From an uncultured Selenomonadales bacterium (GTDB lineage Bacteria > Bacillota_C > Negativicutes > Selenomonadales > Selenomonadaceae): 16,088 nt of DNA. The stretch covers positions 1-16,088 of the forward strand of contig CALGGX010000451.1 of the NCBI GenBank assembly GCA_937916025.1, read 5' to 3'. Shown piece by piece: positions 6,381-16,088 of this stretch (positions within the stretch are counted from its first letter, which is position 1; every line of letters starts with the position of its first letter). Position numbers and translations under genes: made by a program. The notes under the pieces are model-generated. The model searched no databases, was not told the origin of the DNA, and saw only the letters and a program-made list of their open reading frames with translations.

Positions 6381-9188
6381 TTACAAGAGTTTGAAAATCT
6401 CTTGAATTTCGGCAAGATGCGTTTGCGTGAAATGAACGGTGAGGTCTTCATTGATTGAAACGGCGTATTTCGCCTTCGGCTCCGAAATGTCCGAGGCGAG
6501 GACGGCATCTTGGAATAATTTATTGAACTCGTCGCCGCATTTGCCGCGAAACAGCTTGAAAATGCGTGCGCACTCGGGGCAAAGGCAGATATGCAACTGC
6601 TTCAGCTCCCGACCGCAATTCACCGGCTCGATCACTTCCGGATATTGCGTCGACTCACGACACATCTGACAGATGCAATTGACGCCGTTGCTGTACATAT
6701 CGCGCGCATACGTTTGCGCTTCAATCGGCGAACGGCTCGTGCGGATTGACAGCGTAATTTTTTCGTACCGAACTTCTTTCGCATTGCCGAACTCGCGCCG
6801 CACATGATCTTTCAATCGATCGTAATTTACAATCGGCTTTGTCGGAAATTCTTTGTCAACCGCGCGGAAGCCCAAAAATTGAAATGCCTCTTCGATCGGC
6901 GGCACTTCGCGATACAACTCCGAATTCAGCTCGAGCCGAGACAATTGATCGGTCTTGCGCGGTTTCGGACTGTTGTCGAAAACCCACGCATGTCGTCGGA
7001 TGAGTTTCAACCACCCGACCTCGTGCGTTTCATGTTTCGGATTGACTTTACCGATGCGAATTTCGCCGTTCAATTTTTGCCGGATTGAGACGAGCAACTT
7101 CAAAATCTTGGCGGACTTCTTTCGAGACAATTCGTCATCCGGATGATTGCGGATATAATTCAAATTCGCTTCCAAGCCGTCGATCCAAAGCTCGGGGCAA
7201 AATTCGCCCGTTGCCTGCCATTGCGGCTTTGTGTCATAATCCGCGCGTCTGCCTTTATTCACCGGAGTCGAGATCACTCCGAGCTTTTTCAAGTCGGACG
7301 ACGAAATGCCATGCGCCGAGTAAAATTCGCTGTCGACATTGAAATGTGCAATTCCGGCGAAATAAATTCGTAAATCGATGCCCTCATCTGCAATGTCAAT
7401 GTAAGCATCGCGCGGCTTGACGAACTCCGAATCGGTTTTGATAATGTTTGCGTTTTGCAACATGCTTCGGATTGACTCTTGATCGTATCTGCCGAACAGC
7501 GCGAGAATTTGTTTCATGTCCTCGGCGTGTTGCTCGAGATCGGACTGATTGACGTAAACATATTTCTGATCGACGAATGCTTTGACGGATTGGAAGCTGT
7601 CGAATTGCGGAATATTGAAGGCATCCTCGCGGCTGAACAGCGTCGAAAATTCTGCCTCCATTGCGCGATTGACGATCGCCGCGCCGTGCAATGTTTGATC
7701 GATCGGACTGCGATAAACGTTCGGTCTGCCGTCTTTGTATGCGGCGACGAGCGTCTGAGCTTCCGTGAGAATGATCGGTGCGCGGCGCAATTGATCCCAT
7801 GCACGCCATGAAATTTTGCCGACGCGGTATTTACTCTGCAGAAAGGCGTAGAATTTCTTCAACAATTGCAGATCGTCTTCGTTTTGAATGTTAAGATCAG
7901 CCGTGCGGAGATTCTTCGCCCAAGCCTCGAGCGTAAACACTTCGATATGCAAATCATCTCGCAACCACTCGACGTATTCTCGGAAATTGACTCCGTGCTC
8001 GTCGCTGATATCGGCGAAATGCTTTTGCGGGAAGGTGTTTCGGAACAGCAATCGCTTGAACGACGCAATTTCGATCGGATCGGCGATCATCAATTCATTC
8101 AACCAACTGCGATGTCCCTCGACATCAATTAAAATAGGCTTGCGCGAGAGGAGCGCATTAACGTGCGCTTTAAGCTCGGGCAATCGACTCTTGAATGCCG
8201 GCAACAGGATTCGGCGCATGAAGTTCTGTGTCGTCAATTGACGTTTCGACAAGTCTTTCAGACTCTCGACGATCAATAGGACGATTCGCTCGAACAAGTG
8301 CTCGTTGAACGGCGAAGGCGTGATCAACTTCTCGCGCGAGACCGCCGTCTCGAAACTTCCATGCACAATGAACGGCAGATGCGATTCCTCACGCGTCGGG
8401 AAATAGACATGGAACGGCACCTTCTCCATCGCATTGATATTGCGTCCTTGCGGATTCAATTTGTAAGCGACGCTGACTTCGGCGGACTTCATCTCGTCGA
8501 GATCAAACCGCTCCGTGTATTTCAGAAACTTCGTTTCGGTCGTCGTTTCGCCGCTCGAATGTCTGCAGGTTATAATGCCGTTCTCGCCGCGATCGATCTC
8601 AATCCGCGCGGATTCGCCGCTTTCGACAATGCGCCAATTCAGCGTTCGGAGATTGCGAAGGAATAACAAAATCTCGCCGTTCAGACTTCGCAACTTCTCG
8701 ATGATCGAATCGCCCGAGACTTCCGGCTTGTCGAACGGGATGACGATCTTCGTCGAGTGATCGCCGCTCGGCAGAGTGTTTTTGATCTCGATCGGCAACA
8801 GGAAGTTCTCGATCGCAAACGCCTCGCCGTCGGAATAAATCTCAGGTCGTCGCGTATATCGAAACACGGACTTGAAGCCGATCCCGAAATGCCCGATCGT
8901 GCTCGAGTCGTCTCTCTTCGTGGTCGCAAGCATCGATGAAACGCCCGCCACATCATTCGCGTCGAAAGGTCTGCCGTCGTGCCGGAAGATCAATCGATCG
9001 GGATGATGCTCAATCGTTGCCGAGTGCGCGCCCGCATCTTCGGCATTCTGCAACAATTCATAGATGAAGTGATTGCTCTCGGCGTAATGCCCCGCGAGGA
9101 GATTTTCAAATTGCTCCGGATCATTCGTCAACGCATGCCAATCATGCTTGTTTCGATTGTAAATCGCCGTGTAATCGATCTTGCCCAT
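6381..9188 (-). CDS. Sacsin/Hsp90-like GHKL ATPase with C-terminal cysteine module, partner of the SNF2 helicase
   Basis: This 935-residue protein begins with a clear GHKL (Bergerat-fold) ATPase domain. It has an N-box HFIYELLQNAEDAG (40-53, Asn48 as Mg/ATP ligand), a DGRPF motif (71-75) and the glycine motif IGHFGIGFKSVF (98-109). It resembles the 'sacsin N-terminal ATP-binding' family rather than Hsp90, MutL or a histidine kinase. The middle (about 200-820) shows no domain I can name. Near the end are two CxCxxC clusters (838-843 and 868-873), plus Cys858 and Cys884. Their layout fits the zinc module that follows the ATPase region in relatives, like an HNH or treble-clef fold without its histidine pair. 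ATG at 9188 is chosen, with GGAGG 8 bases upstream; the GTG at 9197 lies within that site. It is co-transcribed behind the helicase gene with a 15-base gap. Function is unproven; pairs like this are often candidate anti-phage modules. Confidence 0.85.
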   Translation of the reverse strand: MGKIDYTAIYNRNKHDWHALTNDPEQFENLLAGHYAESNHFIYELLQNAEDAGAHSATIEHHPDRLIFRHDGRPFDANDVAGVSSMLATTKRDDSSTIGHFGIGFKSVFRYTRRPEIYSDGEAFAIENFLLPIEIKNTLPSGDHSTKIVIPFDKPEVSGDSIIEKLRSLNGEILLFLRNLRTLNWRIVESGESARIEIDRGENGIITCRHSSGETTTETKFLKYTERFDLDEMKSAEVSVAYKLNPQGRNINAMEKVPFHVYFPTREESHLPFIVHGSFETAVSREKLITPSPFNEHLFERIVLLIVESLKDLSKRQLTTQNFMRRILLPAFKSRLPELKAHVNALLSRKPILIDVEGHRSWLNELMIADPIEIASFKRLLFRNTFPQKHFADISDEHGVNFREYVEWLRDDLHIEVFTLEAWAKNLRTADLNIQNEDDLQLLKKFYAFLQSKYRVGKISWRAWDQLRRAPIILTEAQTLVAAYKDGRPNVYRSPIDQTLHGAAIVNRAMEAEFSTLFSREDAFNIPQFDSFQSVKAFVDQKYVYVNQSDLEQHAEDMKQILALFGRYDQESIRSMLQNANIIKTDSEFVKPRDAYIDIADEGIDLRIYFAGIAHFNVDSEFYSAHGISSSDLKKLGVISTPVNKGRRADYDTKPQWQATGEFCPELWIDGLEANLNYIRNHPDDELSRKKSAKILKLLVSIRQKLNGEIRIGKVNPKHETHEVGWLKLIRRHAWVFDNSPKPRKTDQLSRLELNSELYREVPPIEEAFQFLGFRAVDKEFPTKPIVNYDRLKDHVRREFGNAKEVRYEKITLSIRTSRSPIEAQTYARDMYSNGVNCICQMCRESTQYPEVIEPVNCGRELKQLHICLCPECARIFKLFRGKCGDEFNKLFQDAVLASDISEPKAKYAVSINEDLTVHFTQTHLAEIQEIFKLL

Positions 9189-9196
9189 TGTCTGCA

Positions 9197-9201
9197 CCTC
9201 C
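9197..9201 (-). promoter_or_regulatory. Ribosome binding site deciding the ATPase start
   Basis: GGAGG on the minus strand lies 8 bases before the ATG at 9188 and within the 15-base gap after the helicase stop. The in-frame GTG at 9197 overlaps the site and is rejected as the start. Confidence 0.75.
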
Positions 9202-9203
9202 GA

Positions 9204-12185
9204 TCATCGAACGAACAACACGCCGCGAAGCAACAGCCGAAACTTCAGATCGACCGTGGCGTTTTTCGCCTCAATGCGAGAGATCAAAGCCGCAGTTCGC
9301 AAATTAATTTTGTTAATCTTGCCGATGCGGATATTGTCGACCGCTATATTTGAAACCGCCTCAATCTGTTTTTGTTGAGAGTGTTTCAGTTGATCGACGC
9401 GATATTGACAATCCTCTCGGACGTCATCGATGTATTTGTCTCGTGCCTCTCGCCAACGCTCGCCATGCAGTTCTTCCAACGCACGCCAATTGTCGTCGTG
9501 ATTGCCTTCGAGTGTCGCATCCGACGTCGCGTTCAACATGATCGAGATTATGTCTTTTTCGACAGATGCATTTTCGGCAATCGGAATCAATTCAATATCC
9601 GAGCGAATGCCGTCGTAATTCCAAAAGTAGATCAGAAATTCGTGCGAGCCTTTCGGAATATCCTCGCGGCTCGTCTCGACCGCCAACGTGAGCGGAAATT
9701 TCTCATCGCCGCTCTCATTCCGCGCCGCTTGCACGACGAACGGATGCATCGACGTCAAAAACGTCACGTCAAGATTCTTCTTCGCCTGTTCGATATCGAA
9801 TGTGATCGACAAATGCGGATTGCCGGACTTCAAGTATGCTTGCCAACGCTTGTAATCACCGGCGTTTTTCTGCGGACGCTTCGGATCATTGAGGAGTTTG
9901 AATTTCTTCTCCGCCGACAATTTCAAATTCCCGACAGTCAACTCGCCGCCCGTGCCCAAGAAATCCTCCAGAAAAATCTCCGCCAACTCGCGCACCGTCT
10001 TCGGCTGTATCCATTGCTTCTTGACGTCCGCCGCGAGTTTGTTCTCGAGCTCCGAGGATAAATCCAAGCCGAAGAATTGCCGTTGCTCTTTCTCGAGCCG
10101 CCGCAATTCGTTCAGCTCTCTGATCTTGTTATCGGCGAGTTGCTCGATTTTTTTCGCGCGGTCTTCGGCGGTCAGTCCGGGCTTGAGCATGATATCCGTG
10201 ATCTTCTCGCTGATCTCGCCGAGAATCTCCGAGCAATCGCCGATACTCGCTTCAAACACTCCGATCTTCGACAGACACCGATCGTAAATATCTTCGTCGA
10301 TCGTGTCTTTTGTGATCAAGTTGAAAATCTGCACGGCATCACTCTTCTGCCCGCGCCGATCAATGCGCCCGATCCGCTGTTCGATCCGCATCGGATTCCA
10401 CGGCAGATCGTAGTTAATCATCGTATCGCAGAATTGATAATCGAGCCCTTCACTGCCGACTTCACTGAACAACAGCATGTCGAGCGCATCATCCTCGGTG
10501 CGATCTTTCATGAATCGTTGCCGTAACTCGAAACGAACATCATCGTCAACCGAACCGTCGATCCGAGCAACGCGCAAGCCCTCCGCCTGCAACCGCTCGC
10601 AAAGATAATCCAGCGTCCGCAGGAATGAGCTGAACAGAATGATTTTGTTGTTGTCGGAATTCTGTTTTTCCCGAACGATCTTCATCAAATCGTCAAACTT
10701 CGGATCCGCTTCGTTGAGTTGCTCCGACAGATCGATGATCTTCATTGCCAATTCCAAAAACGAAGTCTTGAGTTCGTTGCCGTCGATGGTAAAATCGCGT
10801 TCCTGCTCAAGCGCGCAATCCGAAATTTGCGCCGAGATTTGAAACAGCCGATCCGCGATCATATCTTCCATGAACGGTTTCAAACCGTGAATGCAACTCG
10901 CCGCCTGTCGCATTATCGTGCACATCATGAATCGGATGTTGACGGACTGATTTTTGACGAGCAACGCGCTGCTCTCGAATGCCATCAGATGATTGTACAA
11001 CGCCTTCTGAGACGCGCTGAATGCCGGGCGCACCGTCTTGGGGGCTCGCTTACAGAACGCGTCGATGTCCATGCGTCGTGTGCGATTGAGCATCGAGTCA
11101 AACGAATGCAACGCCTCGATTTTTGAAATGACGGCGACTTTTTCATCGCGCGTGACTTCGGCTTTATCGAAGAAACTCTCCACGTCTTTGAACGCCGGAT
11201 TGCTGCGAATTACATCGTTGCCCCACGGCGTGGCGAGGATTTTTTCGAGCACGAGCTTGCCCTGCTCGCGCCAATCGGATTTCTGATTGCGAACGATGCG
11301 CGCAAGTTTGTTGACATGAATATTCGGCTCGATCATCGCAAAGAAAGTCGGCTTATCCGAAACCACGTCCGGACGCAAGAGATTCAGCAGAGTGAAGAGG
11401 TCTTTGTTGCTGTTCTGAAGCGGCGTCGCGGTCATGAAGATCACGGCGTCCGCATTTTGACAGAACAGCTCGACGCCTTGATAGCGTTGCGTTTTTGACG
11501 TGCGAATGTTATGCGCCTCATCGACGATCACAAGATCGAAATGCGGCAACGGATCCAATTTGCCGAGCGCGGTGATATTTTCTTTGTTCTCGAGCAGAGA
11601 GTACGGGATGATCGCCTTGGAATAACCCGCAGGCCATTCGCCGTCGCGATCGGTATCGGAAATGCATTGCCGGAGCAGATTTCCGTCAAGCGCGCTGAAT
11701 TTTTCATCGAAACGATCGTGCATCTCGATCTCCCATTTGCGTTCGGCAACGAGCGGCTTCGGGCAGATGATCAGCACCGACTCGATCTGAAATCGCGCTT
11801 CCAATTCTTTCAAGATCAGTCCGGCTTCTATCGTCTTGCCGACACCGACATCGTCCGCGATCAAAATGCGAGCGGCGTCCGAGTGAATGAGTTTCAGCGC
11901 GGGACGAAACTGATACGGTACGAAGTCGATGCGCGCCGCGTTCAGCGAATACAGATTTGACGAACTCGGATGTTTGATCTGATACGCCGTCAACGCCGCG
12001 CGGACTTGTTTCAGCGACAGAGATTTTTGCGTCGGCGGCTCATATGGTCGGAGTTGTTCGGCGAAAAATGTTTGCGGCATGCCGTCAAGCCAAACCGTGT
12101 ATATATTGTCGTCGACGGTTATGACGGGACCGCGTTTGCTCGGATCGCTGATCAAAAAAACAATGTTGCCGATTGAAATACTCAT
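9204..12185 (-). CDS. SNF2/RapA-like DEAH helicase (superfamily 2), first gene of the ATPase pair
   Basis: The 993-residue protein is a SNF2-type ATPase. Residues 1-50 look like a small beta-barrel (IGNIVFLISDP..RGPVITVDD), as found at the start of RapA- and DrmD-like proteins. The motor has Walker A GVGKT (114-118), DEAH (222-225), MTATP (251-255), IILFSSF (515-521), the EVGSEGLDYQF motif V (575-585) and motif VI QRIGRIDRRGQ (603-613). All are intact, so it should hydrolyse ATP and move on DNA. The long C-terminal region (about 630-993) includes a charged, probably coiled-coil stretch near 670-725 and no nuclease motif I recognise. It starts with ATG 8 bases after AGGAGG (12194-12199). A strong promoter lies 40 bases upstream. 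Together with the sacsin-like ATPase it forms a two-gene operon. Alternatives include a general chromatin or RNA polymerase recycling protein; the partnership makes defence more likely. Confidence 0.92.
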   Translation of the reverse strand: MSISIGNIVFLISDPSKRGPVITVDDNIYTVWLDGMPQTFFAEQLRPYEPPTQKSLSLKQVRAALTAYQIKHPSSSNLYSLNAARIDFVPYQFRPALKLIHSDAARILIADDVGVGKTIEAGLILKELEARFQIESVLIICPKPLVAERKWEIEMHDRFDEKFSALDGNLLRQCISDTDRDGEWPAGYSKAIIPYSLLENKENITALGKLDPLPHFDLVIVDEAHNIRTSKTQRYQGVELFCQNADAVIFMTATPLQNSNKDLFTLLNLLRPDVVSDKPTFFAMIEPNIHVNKLARIVRNQKSDWREQGKLVLEKILATPWGNDVIRSNPAFKDVESFFDKAEVTRDEKVAVISKIEALHSFDSMLNRTRRMDIDAFCKRAPKTVRPAFSASQKALYNHLMAFESSALLVKNQSVNIRFMMCTIMRQAASCIHGLKPFMEDMIADRLFQISAQISDCALEQERDFTIDGNELKTSFLELAMKIIDLSEQLNEADPKFDDLMKIVREKQNSDNNKIILFSSFLRTLDYLCERLQAEGLRVARIDGSVDDDVRFELRQRFMKDRTEDDALDMLLFSEVGSEGLDYQFCDTMINYDLPWNPMRIEQRIGRIDRRGQKSDAVQIFNLITKDTIDEDIYDRCLSKIGVFEASIGDCSEILGEISEKITDIMLKPGLTAEDRAKKIEQLADNKIRELNELRRLEKEQRQFFGLDLSSELENKLAADVKKQWIQPKTVRELAEIFLEDFLGTGGELTVGNLKLSAEKKFKLLNDPKRPQKNAGDYKRWQAYLKSGNPHLSITFDIEQAKKNLDVTFLTSMHPFVVQAARNESGDEKFPLTLAVETSREDIPKGSHEFLIYFWNYDGIRSDIELIPIAENASVEKDIISIMLNATSDATLEGNHDDNWRALEELHGERWREARDKYIDDVREDCQYRVDQLKHSQQKQIEAVSNIAVDNIRIGKINKINLRTAALISRIEAKNATVDLKFRLLLRGVLFVR

Positions 12186-12224
12186 CGAAAATTCCTCCTC
12201 GAATTTGATTGAAGAACTGCGATG

Positions 12225-12253
12225 ATTATAGAATAAGCAACATTGTTTTACAA
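12225..12253 (-). promoter_or_regulatory. Sigma-70/SigA-type promoter of the helicase-ATPase operon
   Basis: On the minus strand, TTGTAA (12248-12253) and a perfect TATAAT (12225-12230) are separated by exactly 17 bases. The predicted start of transcription is about 33 bases before the helicase ATG, and the -35 lies 9 bases after the yajC stop. This suggests constitutive expression; no operator palindrome is obvious. Confidence 0.85.
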
Positions 12254-12262
12254 GAGATATAT

Positions 12263-12547
12263 TTATTTCTGCTCGCCGGTGATGATGCCGTTGATGGAGC
12301 CGCGCGCGACTTCGATTTCGACATTCTCGGCGATTTTCAAGTGGATGACGGTATCCGTAAGTGAAGTGATCGTGCCGTAAATGCCGCCGATTGTGATCAC
12401 CCGCAAGCCCGCCTTCAGGCTGTTCAACATTTCCTCACGTTGTTTTGCCGCCTGCTTTTGCGGGCGATACAGCAGAAAGTAGAAGATGATCAGCATTGCA
12501 ATGATCGGTCCCCAAGCACCAAACATCGCGCCGACTTCGTTTTCCAT
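12263..12547 (-). CDS. yajC: YajC, preprotein translocase accessory subunit
   Basis: This 94-residue single-span protein matches YajC, which joins SecD/SecF at the Sec translocon. The transmembrane helix spans about residues 11-27 and is followed by the diagnostic FYFLLYRPQKQ (22-32). A compact domain follows, with LKAGLRVITIGGIYGTITSL (44-63) and DTVIHLKI, ending after GSINGIITGEQ. The length is normal. The longer reading frame from 12760 overlaps tgt and would add a tail absent from relatives, so the ATG at 12547 is chosen, with AAAGGA upstream on the minus strand. It starts 5 bases after the tgt stop, so it belongs to the spoIID-queA-tgt run. secD does not follow here: the helicase promoter begins 9 bases later. 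Confidence 0.95.
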   Translation of the reverse strand: MENEVGAMFGAWGPIIAMLIIFYFLLYRPQKQAAKQREEMLNSLKAGLRVITIGGIYGTITSLTDTVIHLKIAENVEIEVARGSINGIITGEQK

Positions 12548-12552
12548 TAAAA

Positions 12553-14706
<2,154 letters not shown>

Positions 14707-14714
<8 letters not shown>

Positions 14715-15867
14715 TCCCGTTTTTCTTCCATGCGGGCAAGGTGCCGTAAGCCTTCTTAATCTCCGCGCCCGTGTAATAATGCTTCAAAATTGCGTCGTAA
14801 GTCCGACCGTGTTCGGAGAAATCCAGCGTGCCGTATTGCGACATGCCGACGCCGGGTCCGAAACCGTAGCCGCTGATCAAAACCTCGCCGTCCTTGATCG
14901 ACATGTCGAACAGCGTGCTCATCAATCGAAACTTCCCGCGCAATTCCTCGCCTTTGATCTCGATCGTCTGCTTGCTCCCGACGAGAGTAATGCGCTTGAC
15001 TCGACCCGACGACGAGCGATCTTCCGCGCCGCGACCGATCTCGAGCGGCGATAATTTGATCGCCTTCAACTCGCCGATATCTTTTCCGAGTTGCTTGACA
15101 AACTCCTCGACCGCGATCGTTTTCTTCCACGGATAAGTTTTTGTGTCAAACTCGTCGACCGAAACGGGATATGGAACGCTCCCGCCCCACACATCGGACG
15201 CGTTTTCGGTTCTGCCGCCCGAATCGGAATGAAACGTCGCGTTGATCAGCACGCCGTTATAAACCAAAACCTCGCCGAACGTCGCCTCAATCGCCGCGTC
15301 CGAACTCTCTACCGCCGAAGACAAGTCTTTGTACACTTGACAGTGCGTCGTCGAGCAGAGATCATATCCGTCCGCCGCATGCCGCTTGCGATTTTTCAGT
15401 GCGAATGTCCGCGCGGCAATCGTCTGTGTTTTGAGTGCCTCGCCGCTCCAGCTCGTCGGCATCTCGTTCGGGATCACTCCGCGAAGATACTCGTCCGTCG
15501 TCGTGAGATTTACGATCGTCAATTGATTGTTGCGGAGGACGAGCTTGACGGTGCCGGGATATTTCATGCCGTCGATCGAAACGAACATCTCGCGAATCAA
15601 CGCATTGAATTTCGGTCGGAGTTCGATCGAGTCGTCGTCGATGATTTTATCTCCGATCTTGATCTTGCCGCCTTCGATTGAAACGACAATCGGAGTGTTC
15701 GCCGGAAGGTTGACGCCGCCTTTCTCGATCGGCAGAGAAAAATTCAGCGTCGCGCTCGATGCAGAAAAAAGTCCGACGCGCAGTTCCGGCTGCCATTTCG
15801 TCTCGGCAAAACCGATAACTGCAGGCAAAAAAAATATTGCGCTCAGCAGAATGATCAATCGTATCAA
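14707..15867 (-). CDS. SpoIID/LytB-domain secreted cell-wall protein
   Basis: This 386-residue protein has an N-terminal signal peptide or anchor ([20 protein letters not shown], then AETKW). A SpoIID domain follows. [10 protein letters not shown] carries Glu135, equivalent to the catalytic glutamate of SpoIID lytic transglycosylases. The segment CSTTHCQVY (171-179) has the Cys and His used in the Zn-binding loop, followed by [14 protein letters not shown] (216-229). Near the end is [14 protein letters not shown] (333-346). In sporulating Firmicutes SpoIID degrades septal peptidoglycan; in relatives without spores this domain is an amidase enhancer or glycan strand cleaver. The start is TTG at 15867, 8 bases after GGGAGG. 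A promoter lies upstream at 15907-15935. It is the first gene of the run that continues through queA, tgt and yajC. The name spoIID is likely, but sporulation cannot be inferred. Confidence 0.9.
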
Positions 15868-15906
15868 GGCTTGAGCCTCCCCTCGAAATGTGGTCGTTTC
15901 ATCGAA

Positions 15907-15935
15907 ATTTTAACCGTTTCTGATATAGTTTGCAA
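15907..15935 (-). promoter_or_regulatory. Promoter for the spoIID-queA-tgt-yajC run
   Basis: On the minus strand TTGCAA (15930-15935) and TAAAAT (15907-15912) are separated by 17 bases. The predicted transcript start is about 33 bases before the TTG start of the spoIID-like gene. The boxes overlap the divergent nrdG promoter. Confidence 0.65.
15921..15929 (+). promoter_or_regulatory. Extended -10 promoter for nrdG
   Basis: TGATATAGT fits an extended -10 (TGnTATAAT-like) on the plus strand, 35 bases before the TTG start. No good -35 is visible, which extended -10 promoters can tolerate. It shares bases with the divergent promoter. Confidence 0.45.
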
Positions 15936-15964
15936 CTACAAAGAAATTGATCGGGGCGAGGGAA

Positions 15965-16088
15965 TTGCAGATTCGGATAGCGGGAATTGAAGAAGAATCA
16001 TACGTAGACGGCGAGGGCATTCGCTTTACGATTTTCGTGCAGGGCTGTCCTCATCATTGCATCGGCTGCCACAATCCGCAGACATTCG
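15965..16088 (+). CDS. nrdG: Anaerobic ribonucleotide reductase activating protein, N-terminal part (partial)
   Basis: The first 41 codons are present, running off the window. The radical-SAM cluster motif is CPHHCIGC with Cys28, Cys32 and Cys35, preceded by VDGEGIRFTIFVQG and followed by HNPQTF. This resembles NrdG, which uses SAM and a 4Fe-4S cluster to make the glycyl radical on NrdD. A radical-SAM activase for another glycyl radical enzyme is possible, but the HNPQTF ending fits NrdG best. The start is TTG at 15965, with a weak GGGG 8 bases upstream; an in-frame TTG at 15947 is an alternative. It diverges from the spoIID-like gene. Confidence 0.9.
   Translation, partial: MQIRIAGIEEESYVDGEGIRFTIFVQGCPHHCIGCHNPQTF

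Noticed and set aside
6381..12185. Horizontal-transfer boundary repeats or an integrase around the helicase-ATPase pair
   Set aside because: I found no direct repeats, tRNA gene, transposase or integrase at either edge; transfer remains possible but is unsupported by the sequence.

Overview
The window looks like a chromosomal segment of an anaerobic Firmicutes bacterium, most likely a Negativicute (Selenomonas/Veillonella-like). The reasons are moderate GC, strong AGGAGG ribosome binding sites with TTG and GTG starts, a mannose-family PTS, an anaerobic ribonucleotide reductase activase, and the order spoIID-queA-tgt-yajC, which I recall from Negativicutes. The taxonomy is an inference, not a database result.

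Layout. (1) 1-2021, plus strand: the end of a mannose-family PTS IIB gene, a 26-unit heptanucleotide tandem repeat with inverted copies that can form a long hairpin, then complete IIC and IID genes and a terminator at 2055-2092. (2) 2126-6362, plus strand: four tightly packed or overlapping genes. They encode a membrane-anchored sugar-binding protein, a NarL-type histidine kinase, a LuxR-type response regulator and a second membrane-anchored solute-binding protein. No ABC permease or ATPase is present, so this looks like a sensory cassette rather than a transporter. It probably reports extracellular sugar, possibly to the adjacent PTS. (3) 6381-12185, minus strand: a two-gene unit behind a near-consensus promoter, encoding a SNF2-family helicase (993 aa) followed by a sacsin/Hsp90-type GHKL ATPase (935 aa) with C-terminal zinc-type cysteines. 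This is the best candidate for a poorly described, defence-like system. (4) 12263-15867, minus strand: the housekeeping run spoIID-like, queA, tgt, yajC, with overlapping or nearly touching genes. The helicase gene follows where secD would usually be expected. (5) 15965-end, plus strand: the start of nrdG, divergent from spoIID across a 97-bp region with overlapping promoters.

How the genes work together. The PTS genes import and phosphorylate a hexose-type sugar. The four-gene cassette next to them has the parts of a three-component sugar sensor. QueA and Tgt catalyse two steps of queuosine tRNA modification. YajC is a Sec accessory protein. The helicase/ATPase pair is self-contained between housekeeping and sugar-sensing genes, and I see no integrase, transposase or att site beside it. 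Apart from the repeat, no gene-free stretch exceeds about 110 bases.
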